Notes: generated from the letters alone by a model not told the origin. 64,000 nucleotides of DNA from DASZBX01 sp035943635 (GCA_035943635.1 DASZBX010000071.1:124001-188000), one strand, 5' to 3'; numbered from the stretch's first letter, positions 1 through 8,959 are shown. Numbers and translations are program-made.

Positions 1-410
1 GCCTCCAGGATCCGGCGGCACAGCCGGCGGCCGACCTCCTGCGCCTGCTCGGGCGTGGCCGGGGCCCCGTCCGGCCCGGCCGCCAGGTCCACGAACGCCT
101 CGTCCAGGCTGACCGGCTCGACCAGCGGCGACAGTTCGTGCAGCAGTTCCATCACCACGATGCTGACCTTGTGGTACGCGCCGAACCGGGGGTAGAGGTA
201 GGCGGCGTTCGGGCACAACCGGCGGGCCTGGGCCGTGGGCATGGCCGAGCGGACCCCGAACACCCGGGCCTCGTAGCTGCACGTCGAGACGACCCCGCGC
301 AGTCCCACACCGCCGACCACGACCGGTTTCCCGCGCAGGCTGGGCTTGTGCGCCTGCTCGACCGATGCGTAGAAGGCGTCCATGTCGACGTGCAGTATGG
401 ACGTGGTCAC
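1..410 (-). CDS. dinB: DNA polymerase IV (family Y), N-terminal part, cut by the window edge
   Basis: Translesion DNA polymerase. Only the first 136 codons are inside the window; the gene continues past base 1. Reading from the GTG at 410 the protein starts MTTSILHVDMDAFYASVEQ, the standard palm-domain opening, with metal ligand D9, and carries SLDEAF at about residues 101-106 (D103, E104 catalytic). The start has no ribosome binding site; instead the hexamer GACCAT lies 6 nt upstream, suggesting a leaderless message. An ATG at 419-417 is out of frame and stops at once. The gene is transcribed toward the left edge, and upstream lie a RecA-NDp-like promoter (417-439) and an imperfect LexA-like box (466-479), which fits damage-inducible control (inference). 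Family assignment is secure; finger, little finger and C terminus are not visible. Confidence 0.93.
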   Translation of the reverse strand, partial: MTTSILHVDMDAFYASVEQAHKPSLRGKPVVVGGVGLRGVVSTCSYEARVFGVRSAMPTAQARRLCPNAAYLYPRFGAYHKVSIVVMELLHELSPLVEPVSLDEAFVDLAAGPDGAPATPEQAQEVGRRLCRRILE

Positions 411-416
411 GGTCCC

Positions 417-439
417 ATGGTCGCCCAGTGCACCGACAC
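417..439 (-). promoter_or_regulatory. RecA-NDp-like promoter in front of dinB
   Basis: On the minus strand: GTGTCGGTG, 8 nt, GACCAT, 6 nt, then the GTG start of dinB. The mycobacterial PafBC-dependent motif is TTGTCRGTG-N8-TAnnnT. The upstream element matches 8 of 9 bases and the spacing is exact; the -10 has G instead of T at its first base. The distance to the GTG predicts a leaderless transcript. Confidence 0.5.
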
Positions 440-465
440 TTCGCCGGATCCGGCGGGCACTTTCT

Positions 466-479
466 CGAACGGACGTTGC
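466..479. promoter_or_regulatory. Imperfect LexA (SOS) box candidate upstream of dinB
   Basis: CGAAC-GGAC-GTTGC compared with the Gram-positive/actinobacterial LexA consensus CGAAC-N4-GTTCG: one half-site is perfect, the other is CG to GC at its end. It lies about 55 bp before the dinB start. Could be chance. Confidence 0.3.
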
Positions 480-500
480 CGCGGGTTGCCGCCAGACGTT

Positions 501-535
501 GAAAGGGCCGTGATGAACGTCATCACGACCCTTTC
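501..535. repeat. Long inverted repeat / stem-loop upstream of dinB
   Basis: GAAAGGG and CGTGATGA pair with TCATCACG and CCCTTTC, giving a 15-bp stem with one mismatch and a 3-nt loop (ACG). There is no T-tract, so it is more like an operator or structured RNA than a terminator. No matching family known to me. Confidence 0.6.
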
Positions 536-724
536 CACATGTCCGCACTGCCGGGGGCTCAATCCGACATCGCCCGCCGATTCCGGTTCTCCCTGTTCGA
601 GGACCTCGGCCGCTGTGTTCCCCGCTCAGGGTTGGGAACGTGCGCACCAGGCACACCAGTGCCGGCGGTTGCCGCCGCGAGGAGCGACACTGTCACGATA
701 GGGTCACAAGGGCATAACTGCCAA

Positions 725-754
725 GCCCCTACCGGGCCCGGGGCGACTTTTTTT
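725..754 (+). terminator. Terminator-like hairpin with T7, no obvious upstream gene
   Basis: GCCCC at 725-729 pairs with GGGGC at 740-744 and TTTTTTT follows at 748-754. Only a 5-bp core stem, so moderate support; orientation is plus while both flanking genes are on minus. Confidence 0.35.
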
Positions 755-809
755 GCCCGCTTTTTCCACAGTACCGCCCGGCTACGGGGCGAACAGGCGT
801 TTTGCGGCC

Positions 810-829
810 GGGCCGGACCGGTCCGGCCC
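810..829. repeat. 20-bp perfect palindrome
   Basis: GGGCCGGACC followed directly by its reverse complement GGTCCGGCCC. Lies about 110 bp downstream of the glyA stop. Could be a cruciform or a dyad operator; no protein can be named. Confidence 0.55.
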
Positions 830-839
830 TGGTCACAGA

Positions 840-866
840 CCCGGCCGGACCGAAGGCCCGGCCGGG
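840..866 (-). terminator. Hairpin downstream of glyA
   Basis: CCCGGCCGG at 840-848 pairs perfectly with CCGGCCGGG at 858-866 around a 9-nt loop. It is 75 bp past the glyA stop on its strand; no T-tract, as is common for actinobacterial terminators. Confidence 0.4.
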
Positions 867-940
867 AGGGAGACATACGACCCCTGTGACCGGTGTGACT
901 GCCCGGCGGCCGGCTCATCCGGCCGCCGAGACCCGACCGG

Positions 941-2221
<1,281 letters not shown>

Positions 2222-2376
2222 AAGTCGGCCTCCATCGTGGCGGGTGGATGGTGGCGAACACCCAGGCGCACGGTGCCCACTTCCGCTGGCCCAGCTGCTC
2301 CCCGGTAGTCGATTCCACCTGGCGGCCCTGTCTGCGGACGCCTTTGCGCGCCAGTCACAGCTGTGCGGTGTCGATT

Positions 2377-2480
2377 CTAGACGAGTAATTCCGAACTCTG
2401 GTGCCTGAGGCGAGTTGCTGGTTGGTGCGTCGGAGTGCGGCGGCGAGTGGGCACGGCGAAATTCGGAATTACTCGTCTAG
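2377..2480. mobile_element. Small MITE-like element, 19-bp perfect terminal inverted repeats, CTAG ends
   Basis: CTAGACGAGTAATTCCGAA (2377-2395) is repeated as its exact reverse complement at 2462-2480. The enclosed DNA is about 66 bp with no gene. Both ends are C-TA-G, so the TA could be a target duplication of an IS630/Tc1-like element. The right end supplies the TAG stop of the adjacent methyltransferase. It might instead be a very long hairpin terminator for that gene. Confidence 0.5.
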
Positions 2481-3820
2481 GAGTCCGGGCTCAGCAGAGC
2501 CACACACTCCACGTGCTGGGTCATCGGGAAGAAGTCGAAAGCGCGCAGACGGTCCAGCCGGTAGCCCGCCTCGGCGAAATACGCCAGGTCACGGCCGAGC
2601 GACGCCGGATCGCAGGCGACGTACACGATGGCGCGCGGTCGGAGCGCGGCCAACTGCCCCACCACCGTCCGGCCCGCTCCGGACCGCGGTGGGTCCAGCA
2701 CGGCCACGTCGGCCAGGAACCCGTCCGGGGCCTCGGCCAGGACCTTGTCCACCCGGCCCTCGACCAGCTCGACCTGCTCGAACCCGGCCAGGTTGGCGGT
2801 GGCGTCAACCACCGCGCCGCCGTCGGACTCGACCGCGACCACCTCGCCCTCGGCGCCGACCGCCTCGGCCAGCCCGGCCGCGAACAGCCCGACCCCGCAG
2901 TACAGGTCCAGCGCGGTCTCCCCGGCCTGCGGGTCCAGCCAGGCCAGCACGAGCTCGCTGAGCACCCCGGCCGCGGCCGGGTGCACCTGCCAGAACCCGG
3001 AGCCGGACACCCGCCACGTCCGGTCGGCGGCCACCTCGCGCACGTGCGCCCGGCCGTGGATCCGCTGGATCCCGCCCTTGCCGTCACCGCGCAGCACCGA
3101 GACCGGCACGTCGCCCTCCACCAGCGGAACCCGGGTGCCGGCCTCGGGGGTGACCACCACGGCCCGGTCCGAGGAACCGGCCGGGGCGATCACCTCCACC
3201 GACGCCATCTGCGGCCAACGCCGCTTCTCCGCACCGACCTCCTCCACCCCGGCCGAGGCGATCAGGCAGTGGTCCACCGGCTCGACCTCGTGCGAGCGGC
3301 TGCGGCGCAACCCCAGCCGGCCCTTCGGATCCACCGCGAACTGCACCCGGGAACGCCAGCCCAACCCGTCCGCCCACGGGTCGCCCGGCCCGGCCGGAGC
3401 CGACTCCACCACCACATCCACGTCGATCTTGGCCAGGTGGCGCAGCTGCTCGGCCACCACCTCGCCCTTGAGCCGGCGCTGCGCGTCCAGCGAGGCGTGC
3501 TGCCAGTCGCAGCCGCCGCACCGGCCCGGCCCTGCGTACTCACACGGCGCCTGGACCCGGTCCGCGGACGCCTCCAGCACCTCGACCGCGTCCGCCCGCA
3601 GGAACCGGTCCTGCGGCCCGCCCTGGGTGACTTCCACCACAACCCGCTCCCCGGGCAGCGCGTGCCGGACGAACACCGCCCGGCCCTCGTGCCGGGCCAC
3701 GCAGAAGCCGCCGTTGGCCACCGGCCCCACCGTGACGGTGAACCGCTCCCCCGCCGACGAGGGCCGGTGCTCCGGCTCGGGCGCGGGGCGGGACGGGCGG
3801 ACGCTGGGTTTGCCGGGCAC
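2477..3820 (-). CDS. TRAM-domain class I SAM-dependent RNA uracil methyltransferase (RlmD/TrmA family)
   Basis: Predicted to make 5-methyluridine in rRNA or tRNA using S-adenosylmethionine. 447 aa. Order: N-terminal TRAM-like beta barrel (about 25-90), Fe-S cysteines (CEYAGPGRCGGC near 93-104 and a later DHC), then a Rossmann methyltransferase fold with LDLYCGVGLFA, the catalytic DPPRSGAG region and nucleophile in ACDPASLGRD. GTG start at 3820 has AAGGA 7-8 nt upstream; a TAGACT hexamer lies further upstream. The TAG stop falls inside the end of a small inverted-repeat element, so the last residues may have been set by an insertion. Target (23S U1939, U747 or tRNA U54 type) cannot be told. 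Confidence 0.9.
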   Translation of the reverse strand: MPGKPSVRPSRPAPEPEHRPSSAGERFTVTVGPVANGGFCVARHEGRAVFVRHALPGERVVVEVTQGGPQDRFLRADAVEVLEASADRVQAPCEYAGPGRCGGCDWQHASLDAQRRLKGEVVAEQLRHLAKIDVDVVVESAPAGPGDPWADGLGWRSRVQFAVDPKGRLGLRRSRSHEVEPVDHCLIASAGVEEVGAEKRRWPQMASVEVIAPAGSSDRAVVVTPEAGTRVPLVEGDVPVSVLRGDGKGGIQRIHGRAHVREVAADRTWRVSGSGFWQVHPAAAGVLSELVLAWLDPQAGETALDLYCGVGLFAAGLAEAVGAEGEVVAVESDGGAVVDATANLAGFEQVELVEGRVDKVLAEAPDGFLADVAVLDPPRSGAGRTVVGQLAALRPRAIVYVACDPASLGRDLAYFAEAGYRLDRLRAFDFFPMTQHVECVALLSPDS

Positions 3821-4039
3821 GGTGATCCTTGTCGTCGAAGGTCCTGGGAGTATCCGAGGAGTCTACCGAGCCCCGGCTCCTCAGACGGCCCGGAGCCAGA
3901 CCTGCGTAGCTCGTCTAGGATCGTCTGCGGCCCGCCACTGTCCGCCGTCCATCCCGGATGATAGATAGAGGGTTACCAACTACCACCGTCGACACGCGCG
4001 CCGGACGCGGCCCCCGCCGAATCTAGGAGACCAGGCACC

Positions 4040-4699
4040 TTGCATATTGTGATCATGGGTTGCGGACGAGTGGGGTCCGCGCTCGCCTCCAGCATGGAAG
4101 AGCTGGGCCACACGGTGGCCGTGGTCGACCAGGACGCCCATGCCTTCCGGCGGCTCGGCCCGGGCTTCCGGGGCCGCCAGATCACCGGCACCGGATTCGA
4201 CCGCGACACGCTGATCGCGGCCGGGATCGCCGAGGCGGACGCCTTCGCCGCGGTCTCCAGCGGCGACAACTCCAACATCATCGCGGCCCGGGTGGCCCGG
4301 GAGACCTTCGGGGTGGAGAACGTGGTGGCCCGGATCTACGACCCGCGCCGCGCGGAGATCTACCAGCGCCTGGGCATCCCGACCGTGGCCACCGTGCGGT
4401 GGACCGCGGACCAGATGCTGCGCCGGCTGCTGCCCAGCGGCGCCGAGGAGCACTGGCGCGACCCGTCCGGCGCGGTGATGCTGGCCGAGGTGAGCCTGAG
4501 CTCGGCCTGGGTCGGGCACCGGGTCTCCCGCGCGGAGGCCGCGGCCAAGGTGCGGATCCCGTTCATCACCCGGCTGGGCAACGGCATCATGCCCGCGGCG
4601 GACACGGTGCTCCAGGAGGGCGACCTGATCCACGTGGCCATGACCGTGGCCGATGCCGGCGCGGTCGAAGAGATCTTCGCGAAGGGACCTGAGAACTGA
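4040..4699 (+). CDS. TrkA-type potassium uptake regulatory protein, first of a pair
   Basis: Cytoplasmic regulator (RCK) of a Trk/Ktr-type K+ transporter. 219 aa: N-terminal Rossmann TrkA-N (IMGCGRVGSALAS, with acidic VVDQD binding the ribose of NAD) and C-terminal TrkA-C half (from about residue 140). TTG start at 4040 with AGGAGA about 9 nt before. The TGA stop overlaps the ATG of the second copy by one base, so the two are co-translated, like ceoB-ceoC of mycobacteria and streptomycetes. No membrane subunit is encoded in the window; the amino acid permease often found upstream in Streptomyces is absent here. Confidence 0.92.
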   Translation: MHIVIMGCGRVGSALASSMEELGHTVAVVDQDAHAFRRLGPGFRGRQITGTGFDRDTLIAAGIAEADAFAAVSSGDNSNIIAARVARETFGVENVVARIYDPRRAEIYQRLGIPTVATVRWTADQMLRRLLPSGAEEHWRDPSGAVMLAEVSLSSAWVGHRVSRAEAAAKVRIPFITRLGNGIMPAADTVLQEGDLIHVAMTVADAGAVEEIFAKGPEN

Positions 4700-5367
4700 T
4701 GCGCGTCGCCATCGCCGGAGCCGGGAACGTCGGCCGCTCCATCGCCGTGGAACTGCTGCAGAGCGGCCACGAAGTCCTGCTGATCGACAAGGAGGCGCAC
4801 CGGATCGGGATCGAGGAACTGCCCCGGGCCGAGTGGCTGCTGGCCGACGCCTGCGAGATCTCGGCCCTGGACGAGGCCGGCCTGCAGCGCTGCAACGTGG
4901 TGATCGCGGCCACCGGCGACGACAAGGTCAACCTGGTGGTGTCGCTGCTGGCCAAGACCGAGTACGGCGTGCCGCGGGTGGTGGCCCGGGTCAACCACCC
5001 GAAGAACGAGTGGCTGTACAACGACGCCTGGGGCGTGGACGTGGCCGTCTCCACCCCGCGCCTGATGTCCGCGCTGGTGGAGGAGGCGGTGTCGGTCGGC
5101 GACCTGGTCCGGCTGCTGCGCTTCAGCCAGGGCGACGCGAACCTGGTCGAGCTGACCCTGCCGGCCGACGCGCCGCACGTGGGCACCGCGATCAGCGACG
5201 TGGCCTGGCCGGCCAACACCGCCCTGGTCGCGGTGCTGCGCGGCGGCAGCGTGCTGGTGCCGAGCCCGGAGAACCTGCTGGAGGCCGGGGACGAACTGCT
5301 GTTCGTCGCCGCCCCCGACTGCGAGCAGCAGCTCGAAGAGCTCTTCTCCCCCGCCCCGGCCGCCTAG
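4699..5367 (+). CDS. TrkA-type potassium uptake regulatory protein, second of a pair
   Basis: Second RCK protein, 222 aa, start ATG overlapping the TGA of the preceding gene (TGATG). Opens with RVAIAGAGNVGRSIA, a GxGxxG nucleotide fold, followed by LIDKEAH, and ends with a TrkA-C domain (VELTLPADAPHVGTAISD onward). Two divergent single-copy RCKs probably form hetero-octamers on one channel (inference from known CeoB/CeoC pairs). Transcription ends at a strong hairpin at 5435-5505. Confidence 0.92.
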   Translation: MRVAIAGAGNVGRSIAVELLQSGHEVLLIDKEAHRIGIEELPRAEWLLADACEISALDEAGLQRCNVVIAATGDDKVNLVVSLLAKTEYGVPRVVARVNHPKNEWLYNDAWGVDVAVSTPRLMSALVEEAVSVGDLVRLLRFSQGDANLVELTLPADAPHVGTAISDVAWPANTALVAVLRGGSVLVPSPENLLEAGDELLFVAAPDCEQQLEELFSPAPAA

Positions 5368-5434
5368 GAGCCCGCTGAAGATCTTGAAACGGCCCGGGCG
5401 GCCGGTCGATCCGGTCGCCGGGCCGAATTGAGGC

Positions 5435-5505
5435 AGGCAGAGACGACACTGCCCGCTGCGGGACCGCTGTCAGCGGCCCGGCGGCGGGCAGTGTCGTCTC
5501 TGCCT
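5435..5505. terminator. 22-bp perfect hairpin between convergent genes
   Basis: AGGCAGAGACGACACTGCCC and two more bases (5435-5456) pair perfectly with 5484-5505; the 27-nt loop contains a second hairpin CCGCTG/CAGCGG. It separates the trkA pair (+) from DUF3159 (-) and can serve both strands. Confidence 0.85.
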
Positions 5506-5515
5506 GAAGATCGGG

Positions 5516-6316
5516 TTATTCGGTCCGGGTGCTCGGGATCTGCGCCGACTCGGCCGGCTGCTCTGCTTCGGCCTCGGTCTGCGACTCGCCGTCGGCCGCG
5601 GGAGCGACGGCCGGCAGCGGCGCCTTGCGGATGATCTGCCAGCAGGTGTAGGCCACCGCGGCGTACAGCGGCCAGCCGAGCACCACCTTCGCGACCCCGA
5701 GCGCCGTGGTCGCGCTGCTCAGGTACAGCGGCACCTCGATCAGCACCCGGAGCAGGAACATCGCGGCCAGCAGCCAGGTGGCCAGGGTGAACGCGCGCAG
5801 CCGGGCCGGGTACACCCGCCACGCGGTCATCTCCCCGGTCACCGGCCCGAGCAGCACGCCCACGATCGGCCAGCGCACCAGCGCGCTGACGCTGAAGAGC
5901 ACCGCCTCGCCGATGTTGAGCAGCAGCCCGGGCAGGTAGAAGTCCTTGGCCTGCCCGGTGAACTTCGCCACCGCCGCGCACACCAGCACGCCGCCGAGGC
6001 CGCCGAGGGTGTGCTGCAGGGTGTCGCGCTTGGCCAGGCGCACCACGGTCAGCACCAGCGCGGCGGCCAGGGCGGCCACCAGCGAGGCGTCAAGGCGCTT
6101 GGTCACCGCATAGACCAGGACGAACAGCACGCTGGGCAGGCCGACCTCGGCCAGCCCGCGCTTGCCGCCGAACGCGGCCATCACGGAGGCCTCGTAGGCG
6201 GCCGTGCGCGCGGCCAGCTGCTCGGCCGACTCGGCGGGCGGCGCCGGCTCGGCCGGCGCCCCCGGCTTCGGTGGCTCAGACACGGCGGGCACCCCGGCCG
6301 AAACGGATGACGACAT
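5516..6316 (-). CDS. DUF3159 integral membrane protein
   Basis: 266 aa. After a Pro/Ala-rich cytoplasmic N terminus there are about six hydrophobic segments between residues 60 and 215 (for example LPSVLFVLVYAVTKR and ASLVAALAAALVLTVV), then an acidic tail. Family is conserved next to dut in actinobacteria; function unknown. Start: the ATG at 6325 overlaps a -10 hexamer TACGAT (6324-6329); the ATG at 6316 lies exactly 7 nt after it, so I take 6316 as a leaderless start. It follows DUF3710 by 24 bp and may also be read as part of that operon. Ends at the shared terminator 5435-5505. Confidence 0.85.
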   Translation of the reverse strand: MSSSVSAGVPAVSEPPKPGAPAEPAPPAESAEQLAARTAAYEASVMAAFGGKRGLAEVGLPSVLFVLVYAVTKRLDASLVAALAAALVLTVVRLAKRDTLQHTLGGLGGVLVCAAVAKFTGQAKDFYLPGLLLNIGEAVLFSVSALVRWPIVGVLLGPVTGEMTAWRVYPARLRAFTLATWLLAAMFLLRVLIEVPLYLSSATTALGVAKVVLGWPLYAAVAYTCWQIIRKAPLPAVAPAADGESQTEAEAEQPAESAQIPSTRTE

Positions 6317-6340
6317 GCCGGACATCGTACCCGGCCGCGG

Positions 6341-7105
6341 TCACCGGATCTCGGTAATCTCCGGGCCGCGCGCGAACGGGTTCAGATCGCCCCGGTAGGG
6401 CGACCGGGCCGGCTCCGGCTCGGTCTCCTGCACCGGCGCGCCGCCGGGCGGGGTCTGCGCGGGCATCTTGAGCGGGATCGGGTCGTGCGGGGCCATCGCC
6501 GCCTCCCCGCGCACCACCACGGTCTGCTGGAACACCTGCTCGACCAGCGCGGCCGCCTCGGCCTGGACCGCGGCCTGGCCCGAGACGATCCCGCGCAGGA
6601 ACCAGCGCGGCCCGTCCGCGCCGAGGAACCGGGCCACCTGCATGCCCTGGTTGCCGTCGGGCAGCTTGACCGGGATCCGGGCCCGCATCTCCGGGCCGAA
6701 CGGGCCGACCCCGCGGTCCACTATCCCGCCCTGCTTGGTGATCTCCTTGGCGTTCTCGTCCAGCACGTCCGCCCAGATCCCCTCGGTCCGCGGCGCGGCG
6801 AACGGGATCAGCTGGATCGCGCTCTGGCCGACCACCACGGTGGCCGAGATCACCTGCTGGGACTCGGACATCTCCAGCCGCAGCTGCATGTCCTGGAAGA
6901 CCGGGACGAGCAGGCCGCCGAGGTCGATCCGGCCCTTCTCCGGGTCGTCGAGCTCGGCCGCGTCCCAGGGCCCGTCGGTCCGGGCCGCCGCGGCGCGCGG
7001 GGACCGGCCGTCGTCCGGGTCGGACTCGCTCTCGCCGTCCTCGGAGTCCAGCGCGTAGTCCTCGCCCGGATCCTCGTCGGTGTCGCGTCCACGCCGTCGA
7101 AACAT
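6341..7105 (-). CDS. DUF3710 protein
   Basis: 254 aa, soluble. Acidic, low-complexity N terminus (about residues 8-50), then a conserved core beginning RIDLGGLLVPV and containing VISATVVVGQSAIQL, GIWADVLDENA and a RWFLRGIVSG block; ends with a Pro-rich tail. Unknown function; widely conserved in actinobacteria beside dut and DUF3159, as here. I prefer the ATG at 7105 (MFRRRG, typical of the family) over an in-frame ATG at 7120. Operon order on the minus strand is thioesterase, dut, DUF3710, DUF3159. Confidence 0.85.
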   Translation of the reverse strand: MFRRRGRDTDEDPGEDYALDSEDGESESDPDDGRSPRAAAARTDGPWDAAELDDPEKGRIDLGGLLVPVFQDMQLRLEMSESQQVISATVVVGQSAIQLIPFAAPRTEGIWADVLDENAKEITKQGGIVDRGVGPFGPEMRARIPVKLPDGNQGMQVARFLGADGPRWFLRGIVSGQAAVQAEAAALVEQVFQQTVVVRGEAAMAPHDPIPLKMPAQTPPGGAPVQETEPEPARSPYRGDLNPFARGPEITEIR

Positions 7106-7210
7106 CGCTCGTCGCCCCATCCATCCATTGCCGCTAGTCGAAATCCATTATCGTCGCCCGGACGGCCGTCCGGATTCACCGCTCGCGGGCCCGTCCGGGC
7201 CCGGGCGGCC

Positions 7211-7660
7211 TCACCGGCCGGTGCAGCCGTGGCCCGCCGCGCCGCGGGCCGAACCGGGCAGTTCGGCCACCTCGTGGAAGCGCGCCTTCTCCACCCGCTG
7301 CACCACGAGCTGGGCAATCCGGTCACCGCGGCGGAAAAGCACCGGGGCGTTGCGGTCCAGGTTGACCACGATCACTTTGACCTCGCCACGGTACCCCGCA
7401 TCGATGGTTCCGGGGGAGTTGACCAAGGCGATTCCGTAGCGAACGGCCAAACCGGACCTCGGATGTACGAACGCGGCATAGCCGTCCGGTAGAGCGATCG
7501 CCAGCCCGGTCGGCAGCACCGCGCGCTCCCCCGGTTCGATCCGGGCGTCCACGGTGGTCCGCAGATCCGCGCCCGCGTCGCCCGGATGCGCGTACTCGGG
7601 CAGCGGCAGATCCGGGTCCAGCCGGACCACCAGCAGGTCGACGGGAGTCAGGGCATCCAT
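7211..7660 (-). CDS. dut: Deoxyuridine 5'-triphosphate nucleotidohydrolase (dUTPase)
   Basis: Hydrolyses dUTP to dUMP and PPi, keeping uracil out of DNA. 149 aa trimeric-type enzyme. All five motifs are visible: PGDAGADLR, HPRSGLAVRYG, GTIDAGYRGE (catalytic Asp), DRIAQLVV, and C-terminal GSARGAAGHGCTG. Motif 5 normally reads GxGSTG after an aromatic residue that stacks on the uracil; here that position is His and Ser is Cys, a notable variant. Start ATG at 7660, with TAGCGT ending 8 nt upstream, which suggests leaderless translation; longer upstream readings are rejected. The start is 35 nt from the stop of the PaaI thioesterase. Confidence 0.95.
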   Translation of the reverse strand: MDALTPVDLLVVRLDPDLPLPEYAHPGDAGADLRTTVDARIEPGERAVLPTGLAIALPDGYAAFVHPRSGLAVRYGIALVNSPGTIDAGYRGEVKVIVVNLDRNAPVLFRRGDRIAQLVVQRVEKARFHEVAELPGSARGAAGHGCTGR

Positions 7661-7695
7661 AGCGCCGAACGCTACCGGATCCCGGGCCCCCCGTG

Positions 7696-8298
7696 TCACG
7701 GGTTGATCTCGAAGGCGCGCAGCGAGCGGTGCCGCTCCGTGTCGGCCAGCACGGTCTCGACCTCCGCGGCGCGGCCGTGGGTGGTGAAGTGGGTGAGCTT
7801 GACCTGCACGAACAGCGCCGCCGCGCGGGCGGCGAGCTCGCCGTCCGGACCGTTGATCCGGCCCTCGGCGCGCAGATACACCTTGCGTCCGGCCACGGCG
7901 ACGCACCGCGCTGTGATGTGCACCACACTGCCGACCGGAACCGGCCTGAGGTAGTCGGTCTCCAGCCGGCCGGTCACCGCCGGGACCCGCAGCAGCCAGT
8001 TGACCGAGCCCAGCGCCTCGTCGAAGGCGCAGGCCAGCAGCCCGCCGTGGGCCAGCCCGGGCGCGCCCTGGTGCGCCTCGGTGACCTCGAACCGGGCCGA
8101 GACGTCCACCCCCTGCCCGGCGAAGACCTGCAGGTGCAGGCCGTTGGGCAGGTGGTCGCCGCAGCCGAAGCAGTGCGCGTAGTGCGGCCCGAGGTCGGTG
8201 CCGGGGGCCGGGGCGTCCGGGTGCCGGACCGGCTCGAGCGCTCCGGGCGGCGGCACGGTCGGGCCGACGGCGGCCTGGGCGGTGTCTGCGTTGCTCAC
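7696..8298 (-). CDS. PaaI-family hotdog thioesterase
   Basis: Predicted acyl-CoA thioesterase, 200 aa. Signature HCFGCGDHLPNGLHL (about residues 50-64) and the hotdog-helix motif AHGGLLACAFDEALG with catalytic Asp/Glu; substrate unknown. GTG start at 8298 lies exactly 7 nt after the -10 hexamer TAGGAT (8306-8311), predicting a leaderless message; an ATG further upstream (8403) would add a poorly coding N terminus and is rejected. First gene of the run leading into dut, DUF3710 and DUF3159. Confidence 0.85.
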   Translation of the reverse strand: MSNADTAQAAVGPTVPPPGALEPVRHPDAPAPGTDLGPHYAHCFGCGDHLPNGLHLQVFAGQGVDVSARFEVTEAHQGAPGLAHGGLLACAFDEALGSVNWLLRVPAVTGRLETDYLRPVPVGSVVHITARCVAVAGRKVYLRAEGRINGPDGELAARAAALFVQVKLTHFTTHGRAAEVETVLADTERHRSLRAFEINP

Positions 8299-8426
8299 GG
8301 ACCCGATCCTACCCGCCGGTAGCTTCGGCCGGGCGGGCCGGGCCCGGCCCCCGCGCAGGTTTGGGTACGCGATTTTGGGGGAACCATGGTTGCCCCCGCC
8401 CACCCGGGGTGTGTGAGTCTTGGTCC

Positions 8427-8900
8427 ATGCAGAATTCAGACGCCTCAGCGGGCGGGCCGGCGGCCTACCGCGAGAAACTCTCCGCCCCGCCGTCCTGGTA
8501 CCTGCTCGCGGTCACCTTCGGCCTGTGTTTCGGGATCATCTTCCTGGTGGTCAACCCGCTCCTGGCCCTGGGCGCCCTGGTCGTGGTGGCCCTGGTCGGC
8601 TGCGCCGTGGTGGCGTCCTACGGCAGCCCTCGGATCGAGGTGTACCCGGACATCCTGATCGCGGGCAGGGCGAGCCTGCCGGTGCGCGCGCTAGGCCACG
8701 CCGGCGCGCTGGACGTCGAGGCGGCCCACGCACTACAGACGCACGAGGCGGACGCACGAGCGTACATGCTCCTGCGCAGCTACGTGCGCACTGCGGTGCG
8801 CGTGGAGATCATCGATCCGGCGGACCCGACGCCGTATCTGTACCTGTCGACCCGCAAGCCCGAAGAGCTGGCGGCTGCGGTCAACGCCCTTCAGCACTGA
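8427..8900 (+). CDS. DUF3093 membrane-anchored protein
   Basis: 157 aa. Two closely spaced transmembrane helices near residues 24-63 (WYLLAVTFGLCFGIIFLVV and ALGALVVVALVGCAVVA) followed by a soluble C-terminal domain. Conserved actinobacterial family of unknown function, usually near dut and DUF4193 as here. ATG at 8427 gives the usual family length; an upstream in-frame ATG (8361) adds an implausible leader. Divergent from the thioesterase. Confidence 0.82.
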   Translation: MQNSDASAGGPAAYREKLSAPPSWYLLAVTFGLCFGIIFLVVNPLLALGALVVVALVGCAVVASYGSPRIEVYPDILIAGRASLPVRALGHAGALDVEAAHALQTHEADARAYMLLRSYVRTAVRVEIIDPADPTPYLYLSTRKPEELAAAVNALQH

Positions 8901-8959
8901 CCACAGCCATCACCTGTCCGGCCCGGCGGCCGCCAGTCCTTACCTCCGCTCTGCGGCGG

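Larger units (their letters stand above)
411..940. other. 530-bp intergenic region between dinB and glyA
   Basis: No convincing gene: the open frames here lack the strong third-position GC bias of neighbouring genes and have no ribosome binding site. It holds the dinB control elements, a stem-loop (501-535), a plus-strand terminator-like hairpin with seven T (725-754), a 20-bp perfect palindrome (810-829) and a 9-bp-stem hairpin (840-866) suited to end the glyA transcript. The plus-strand terminator has no recognised gene before it. Confidence 0.6.

Noticed and set aside
539..889. 116-aa open frame in the dinB-glyA gap
   Set aside because: No ribosome site, weak third-position bias and it runs through several hairpins.
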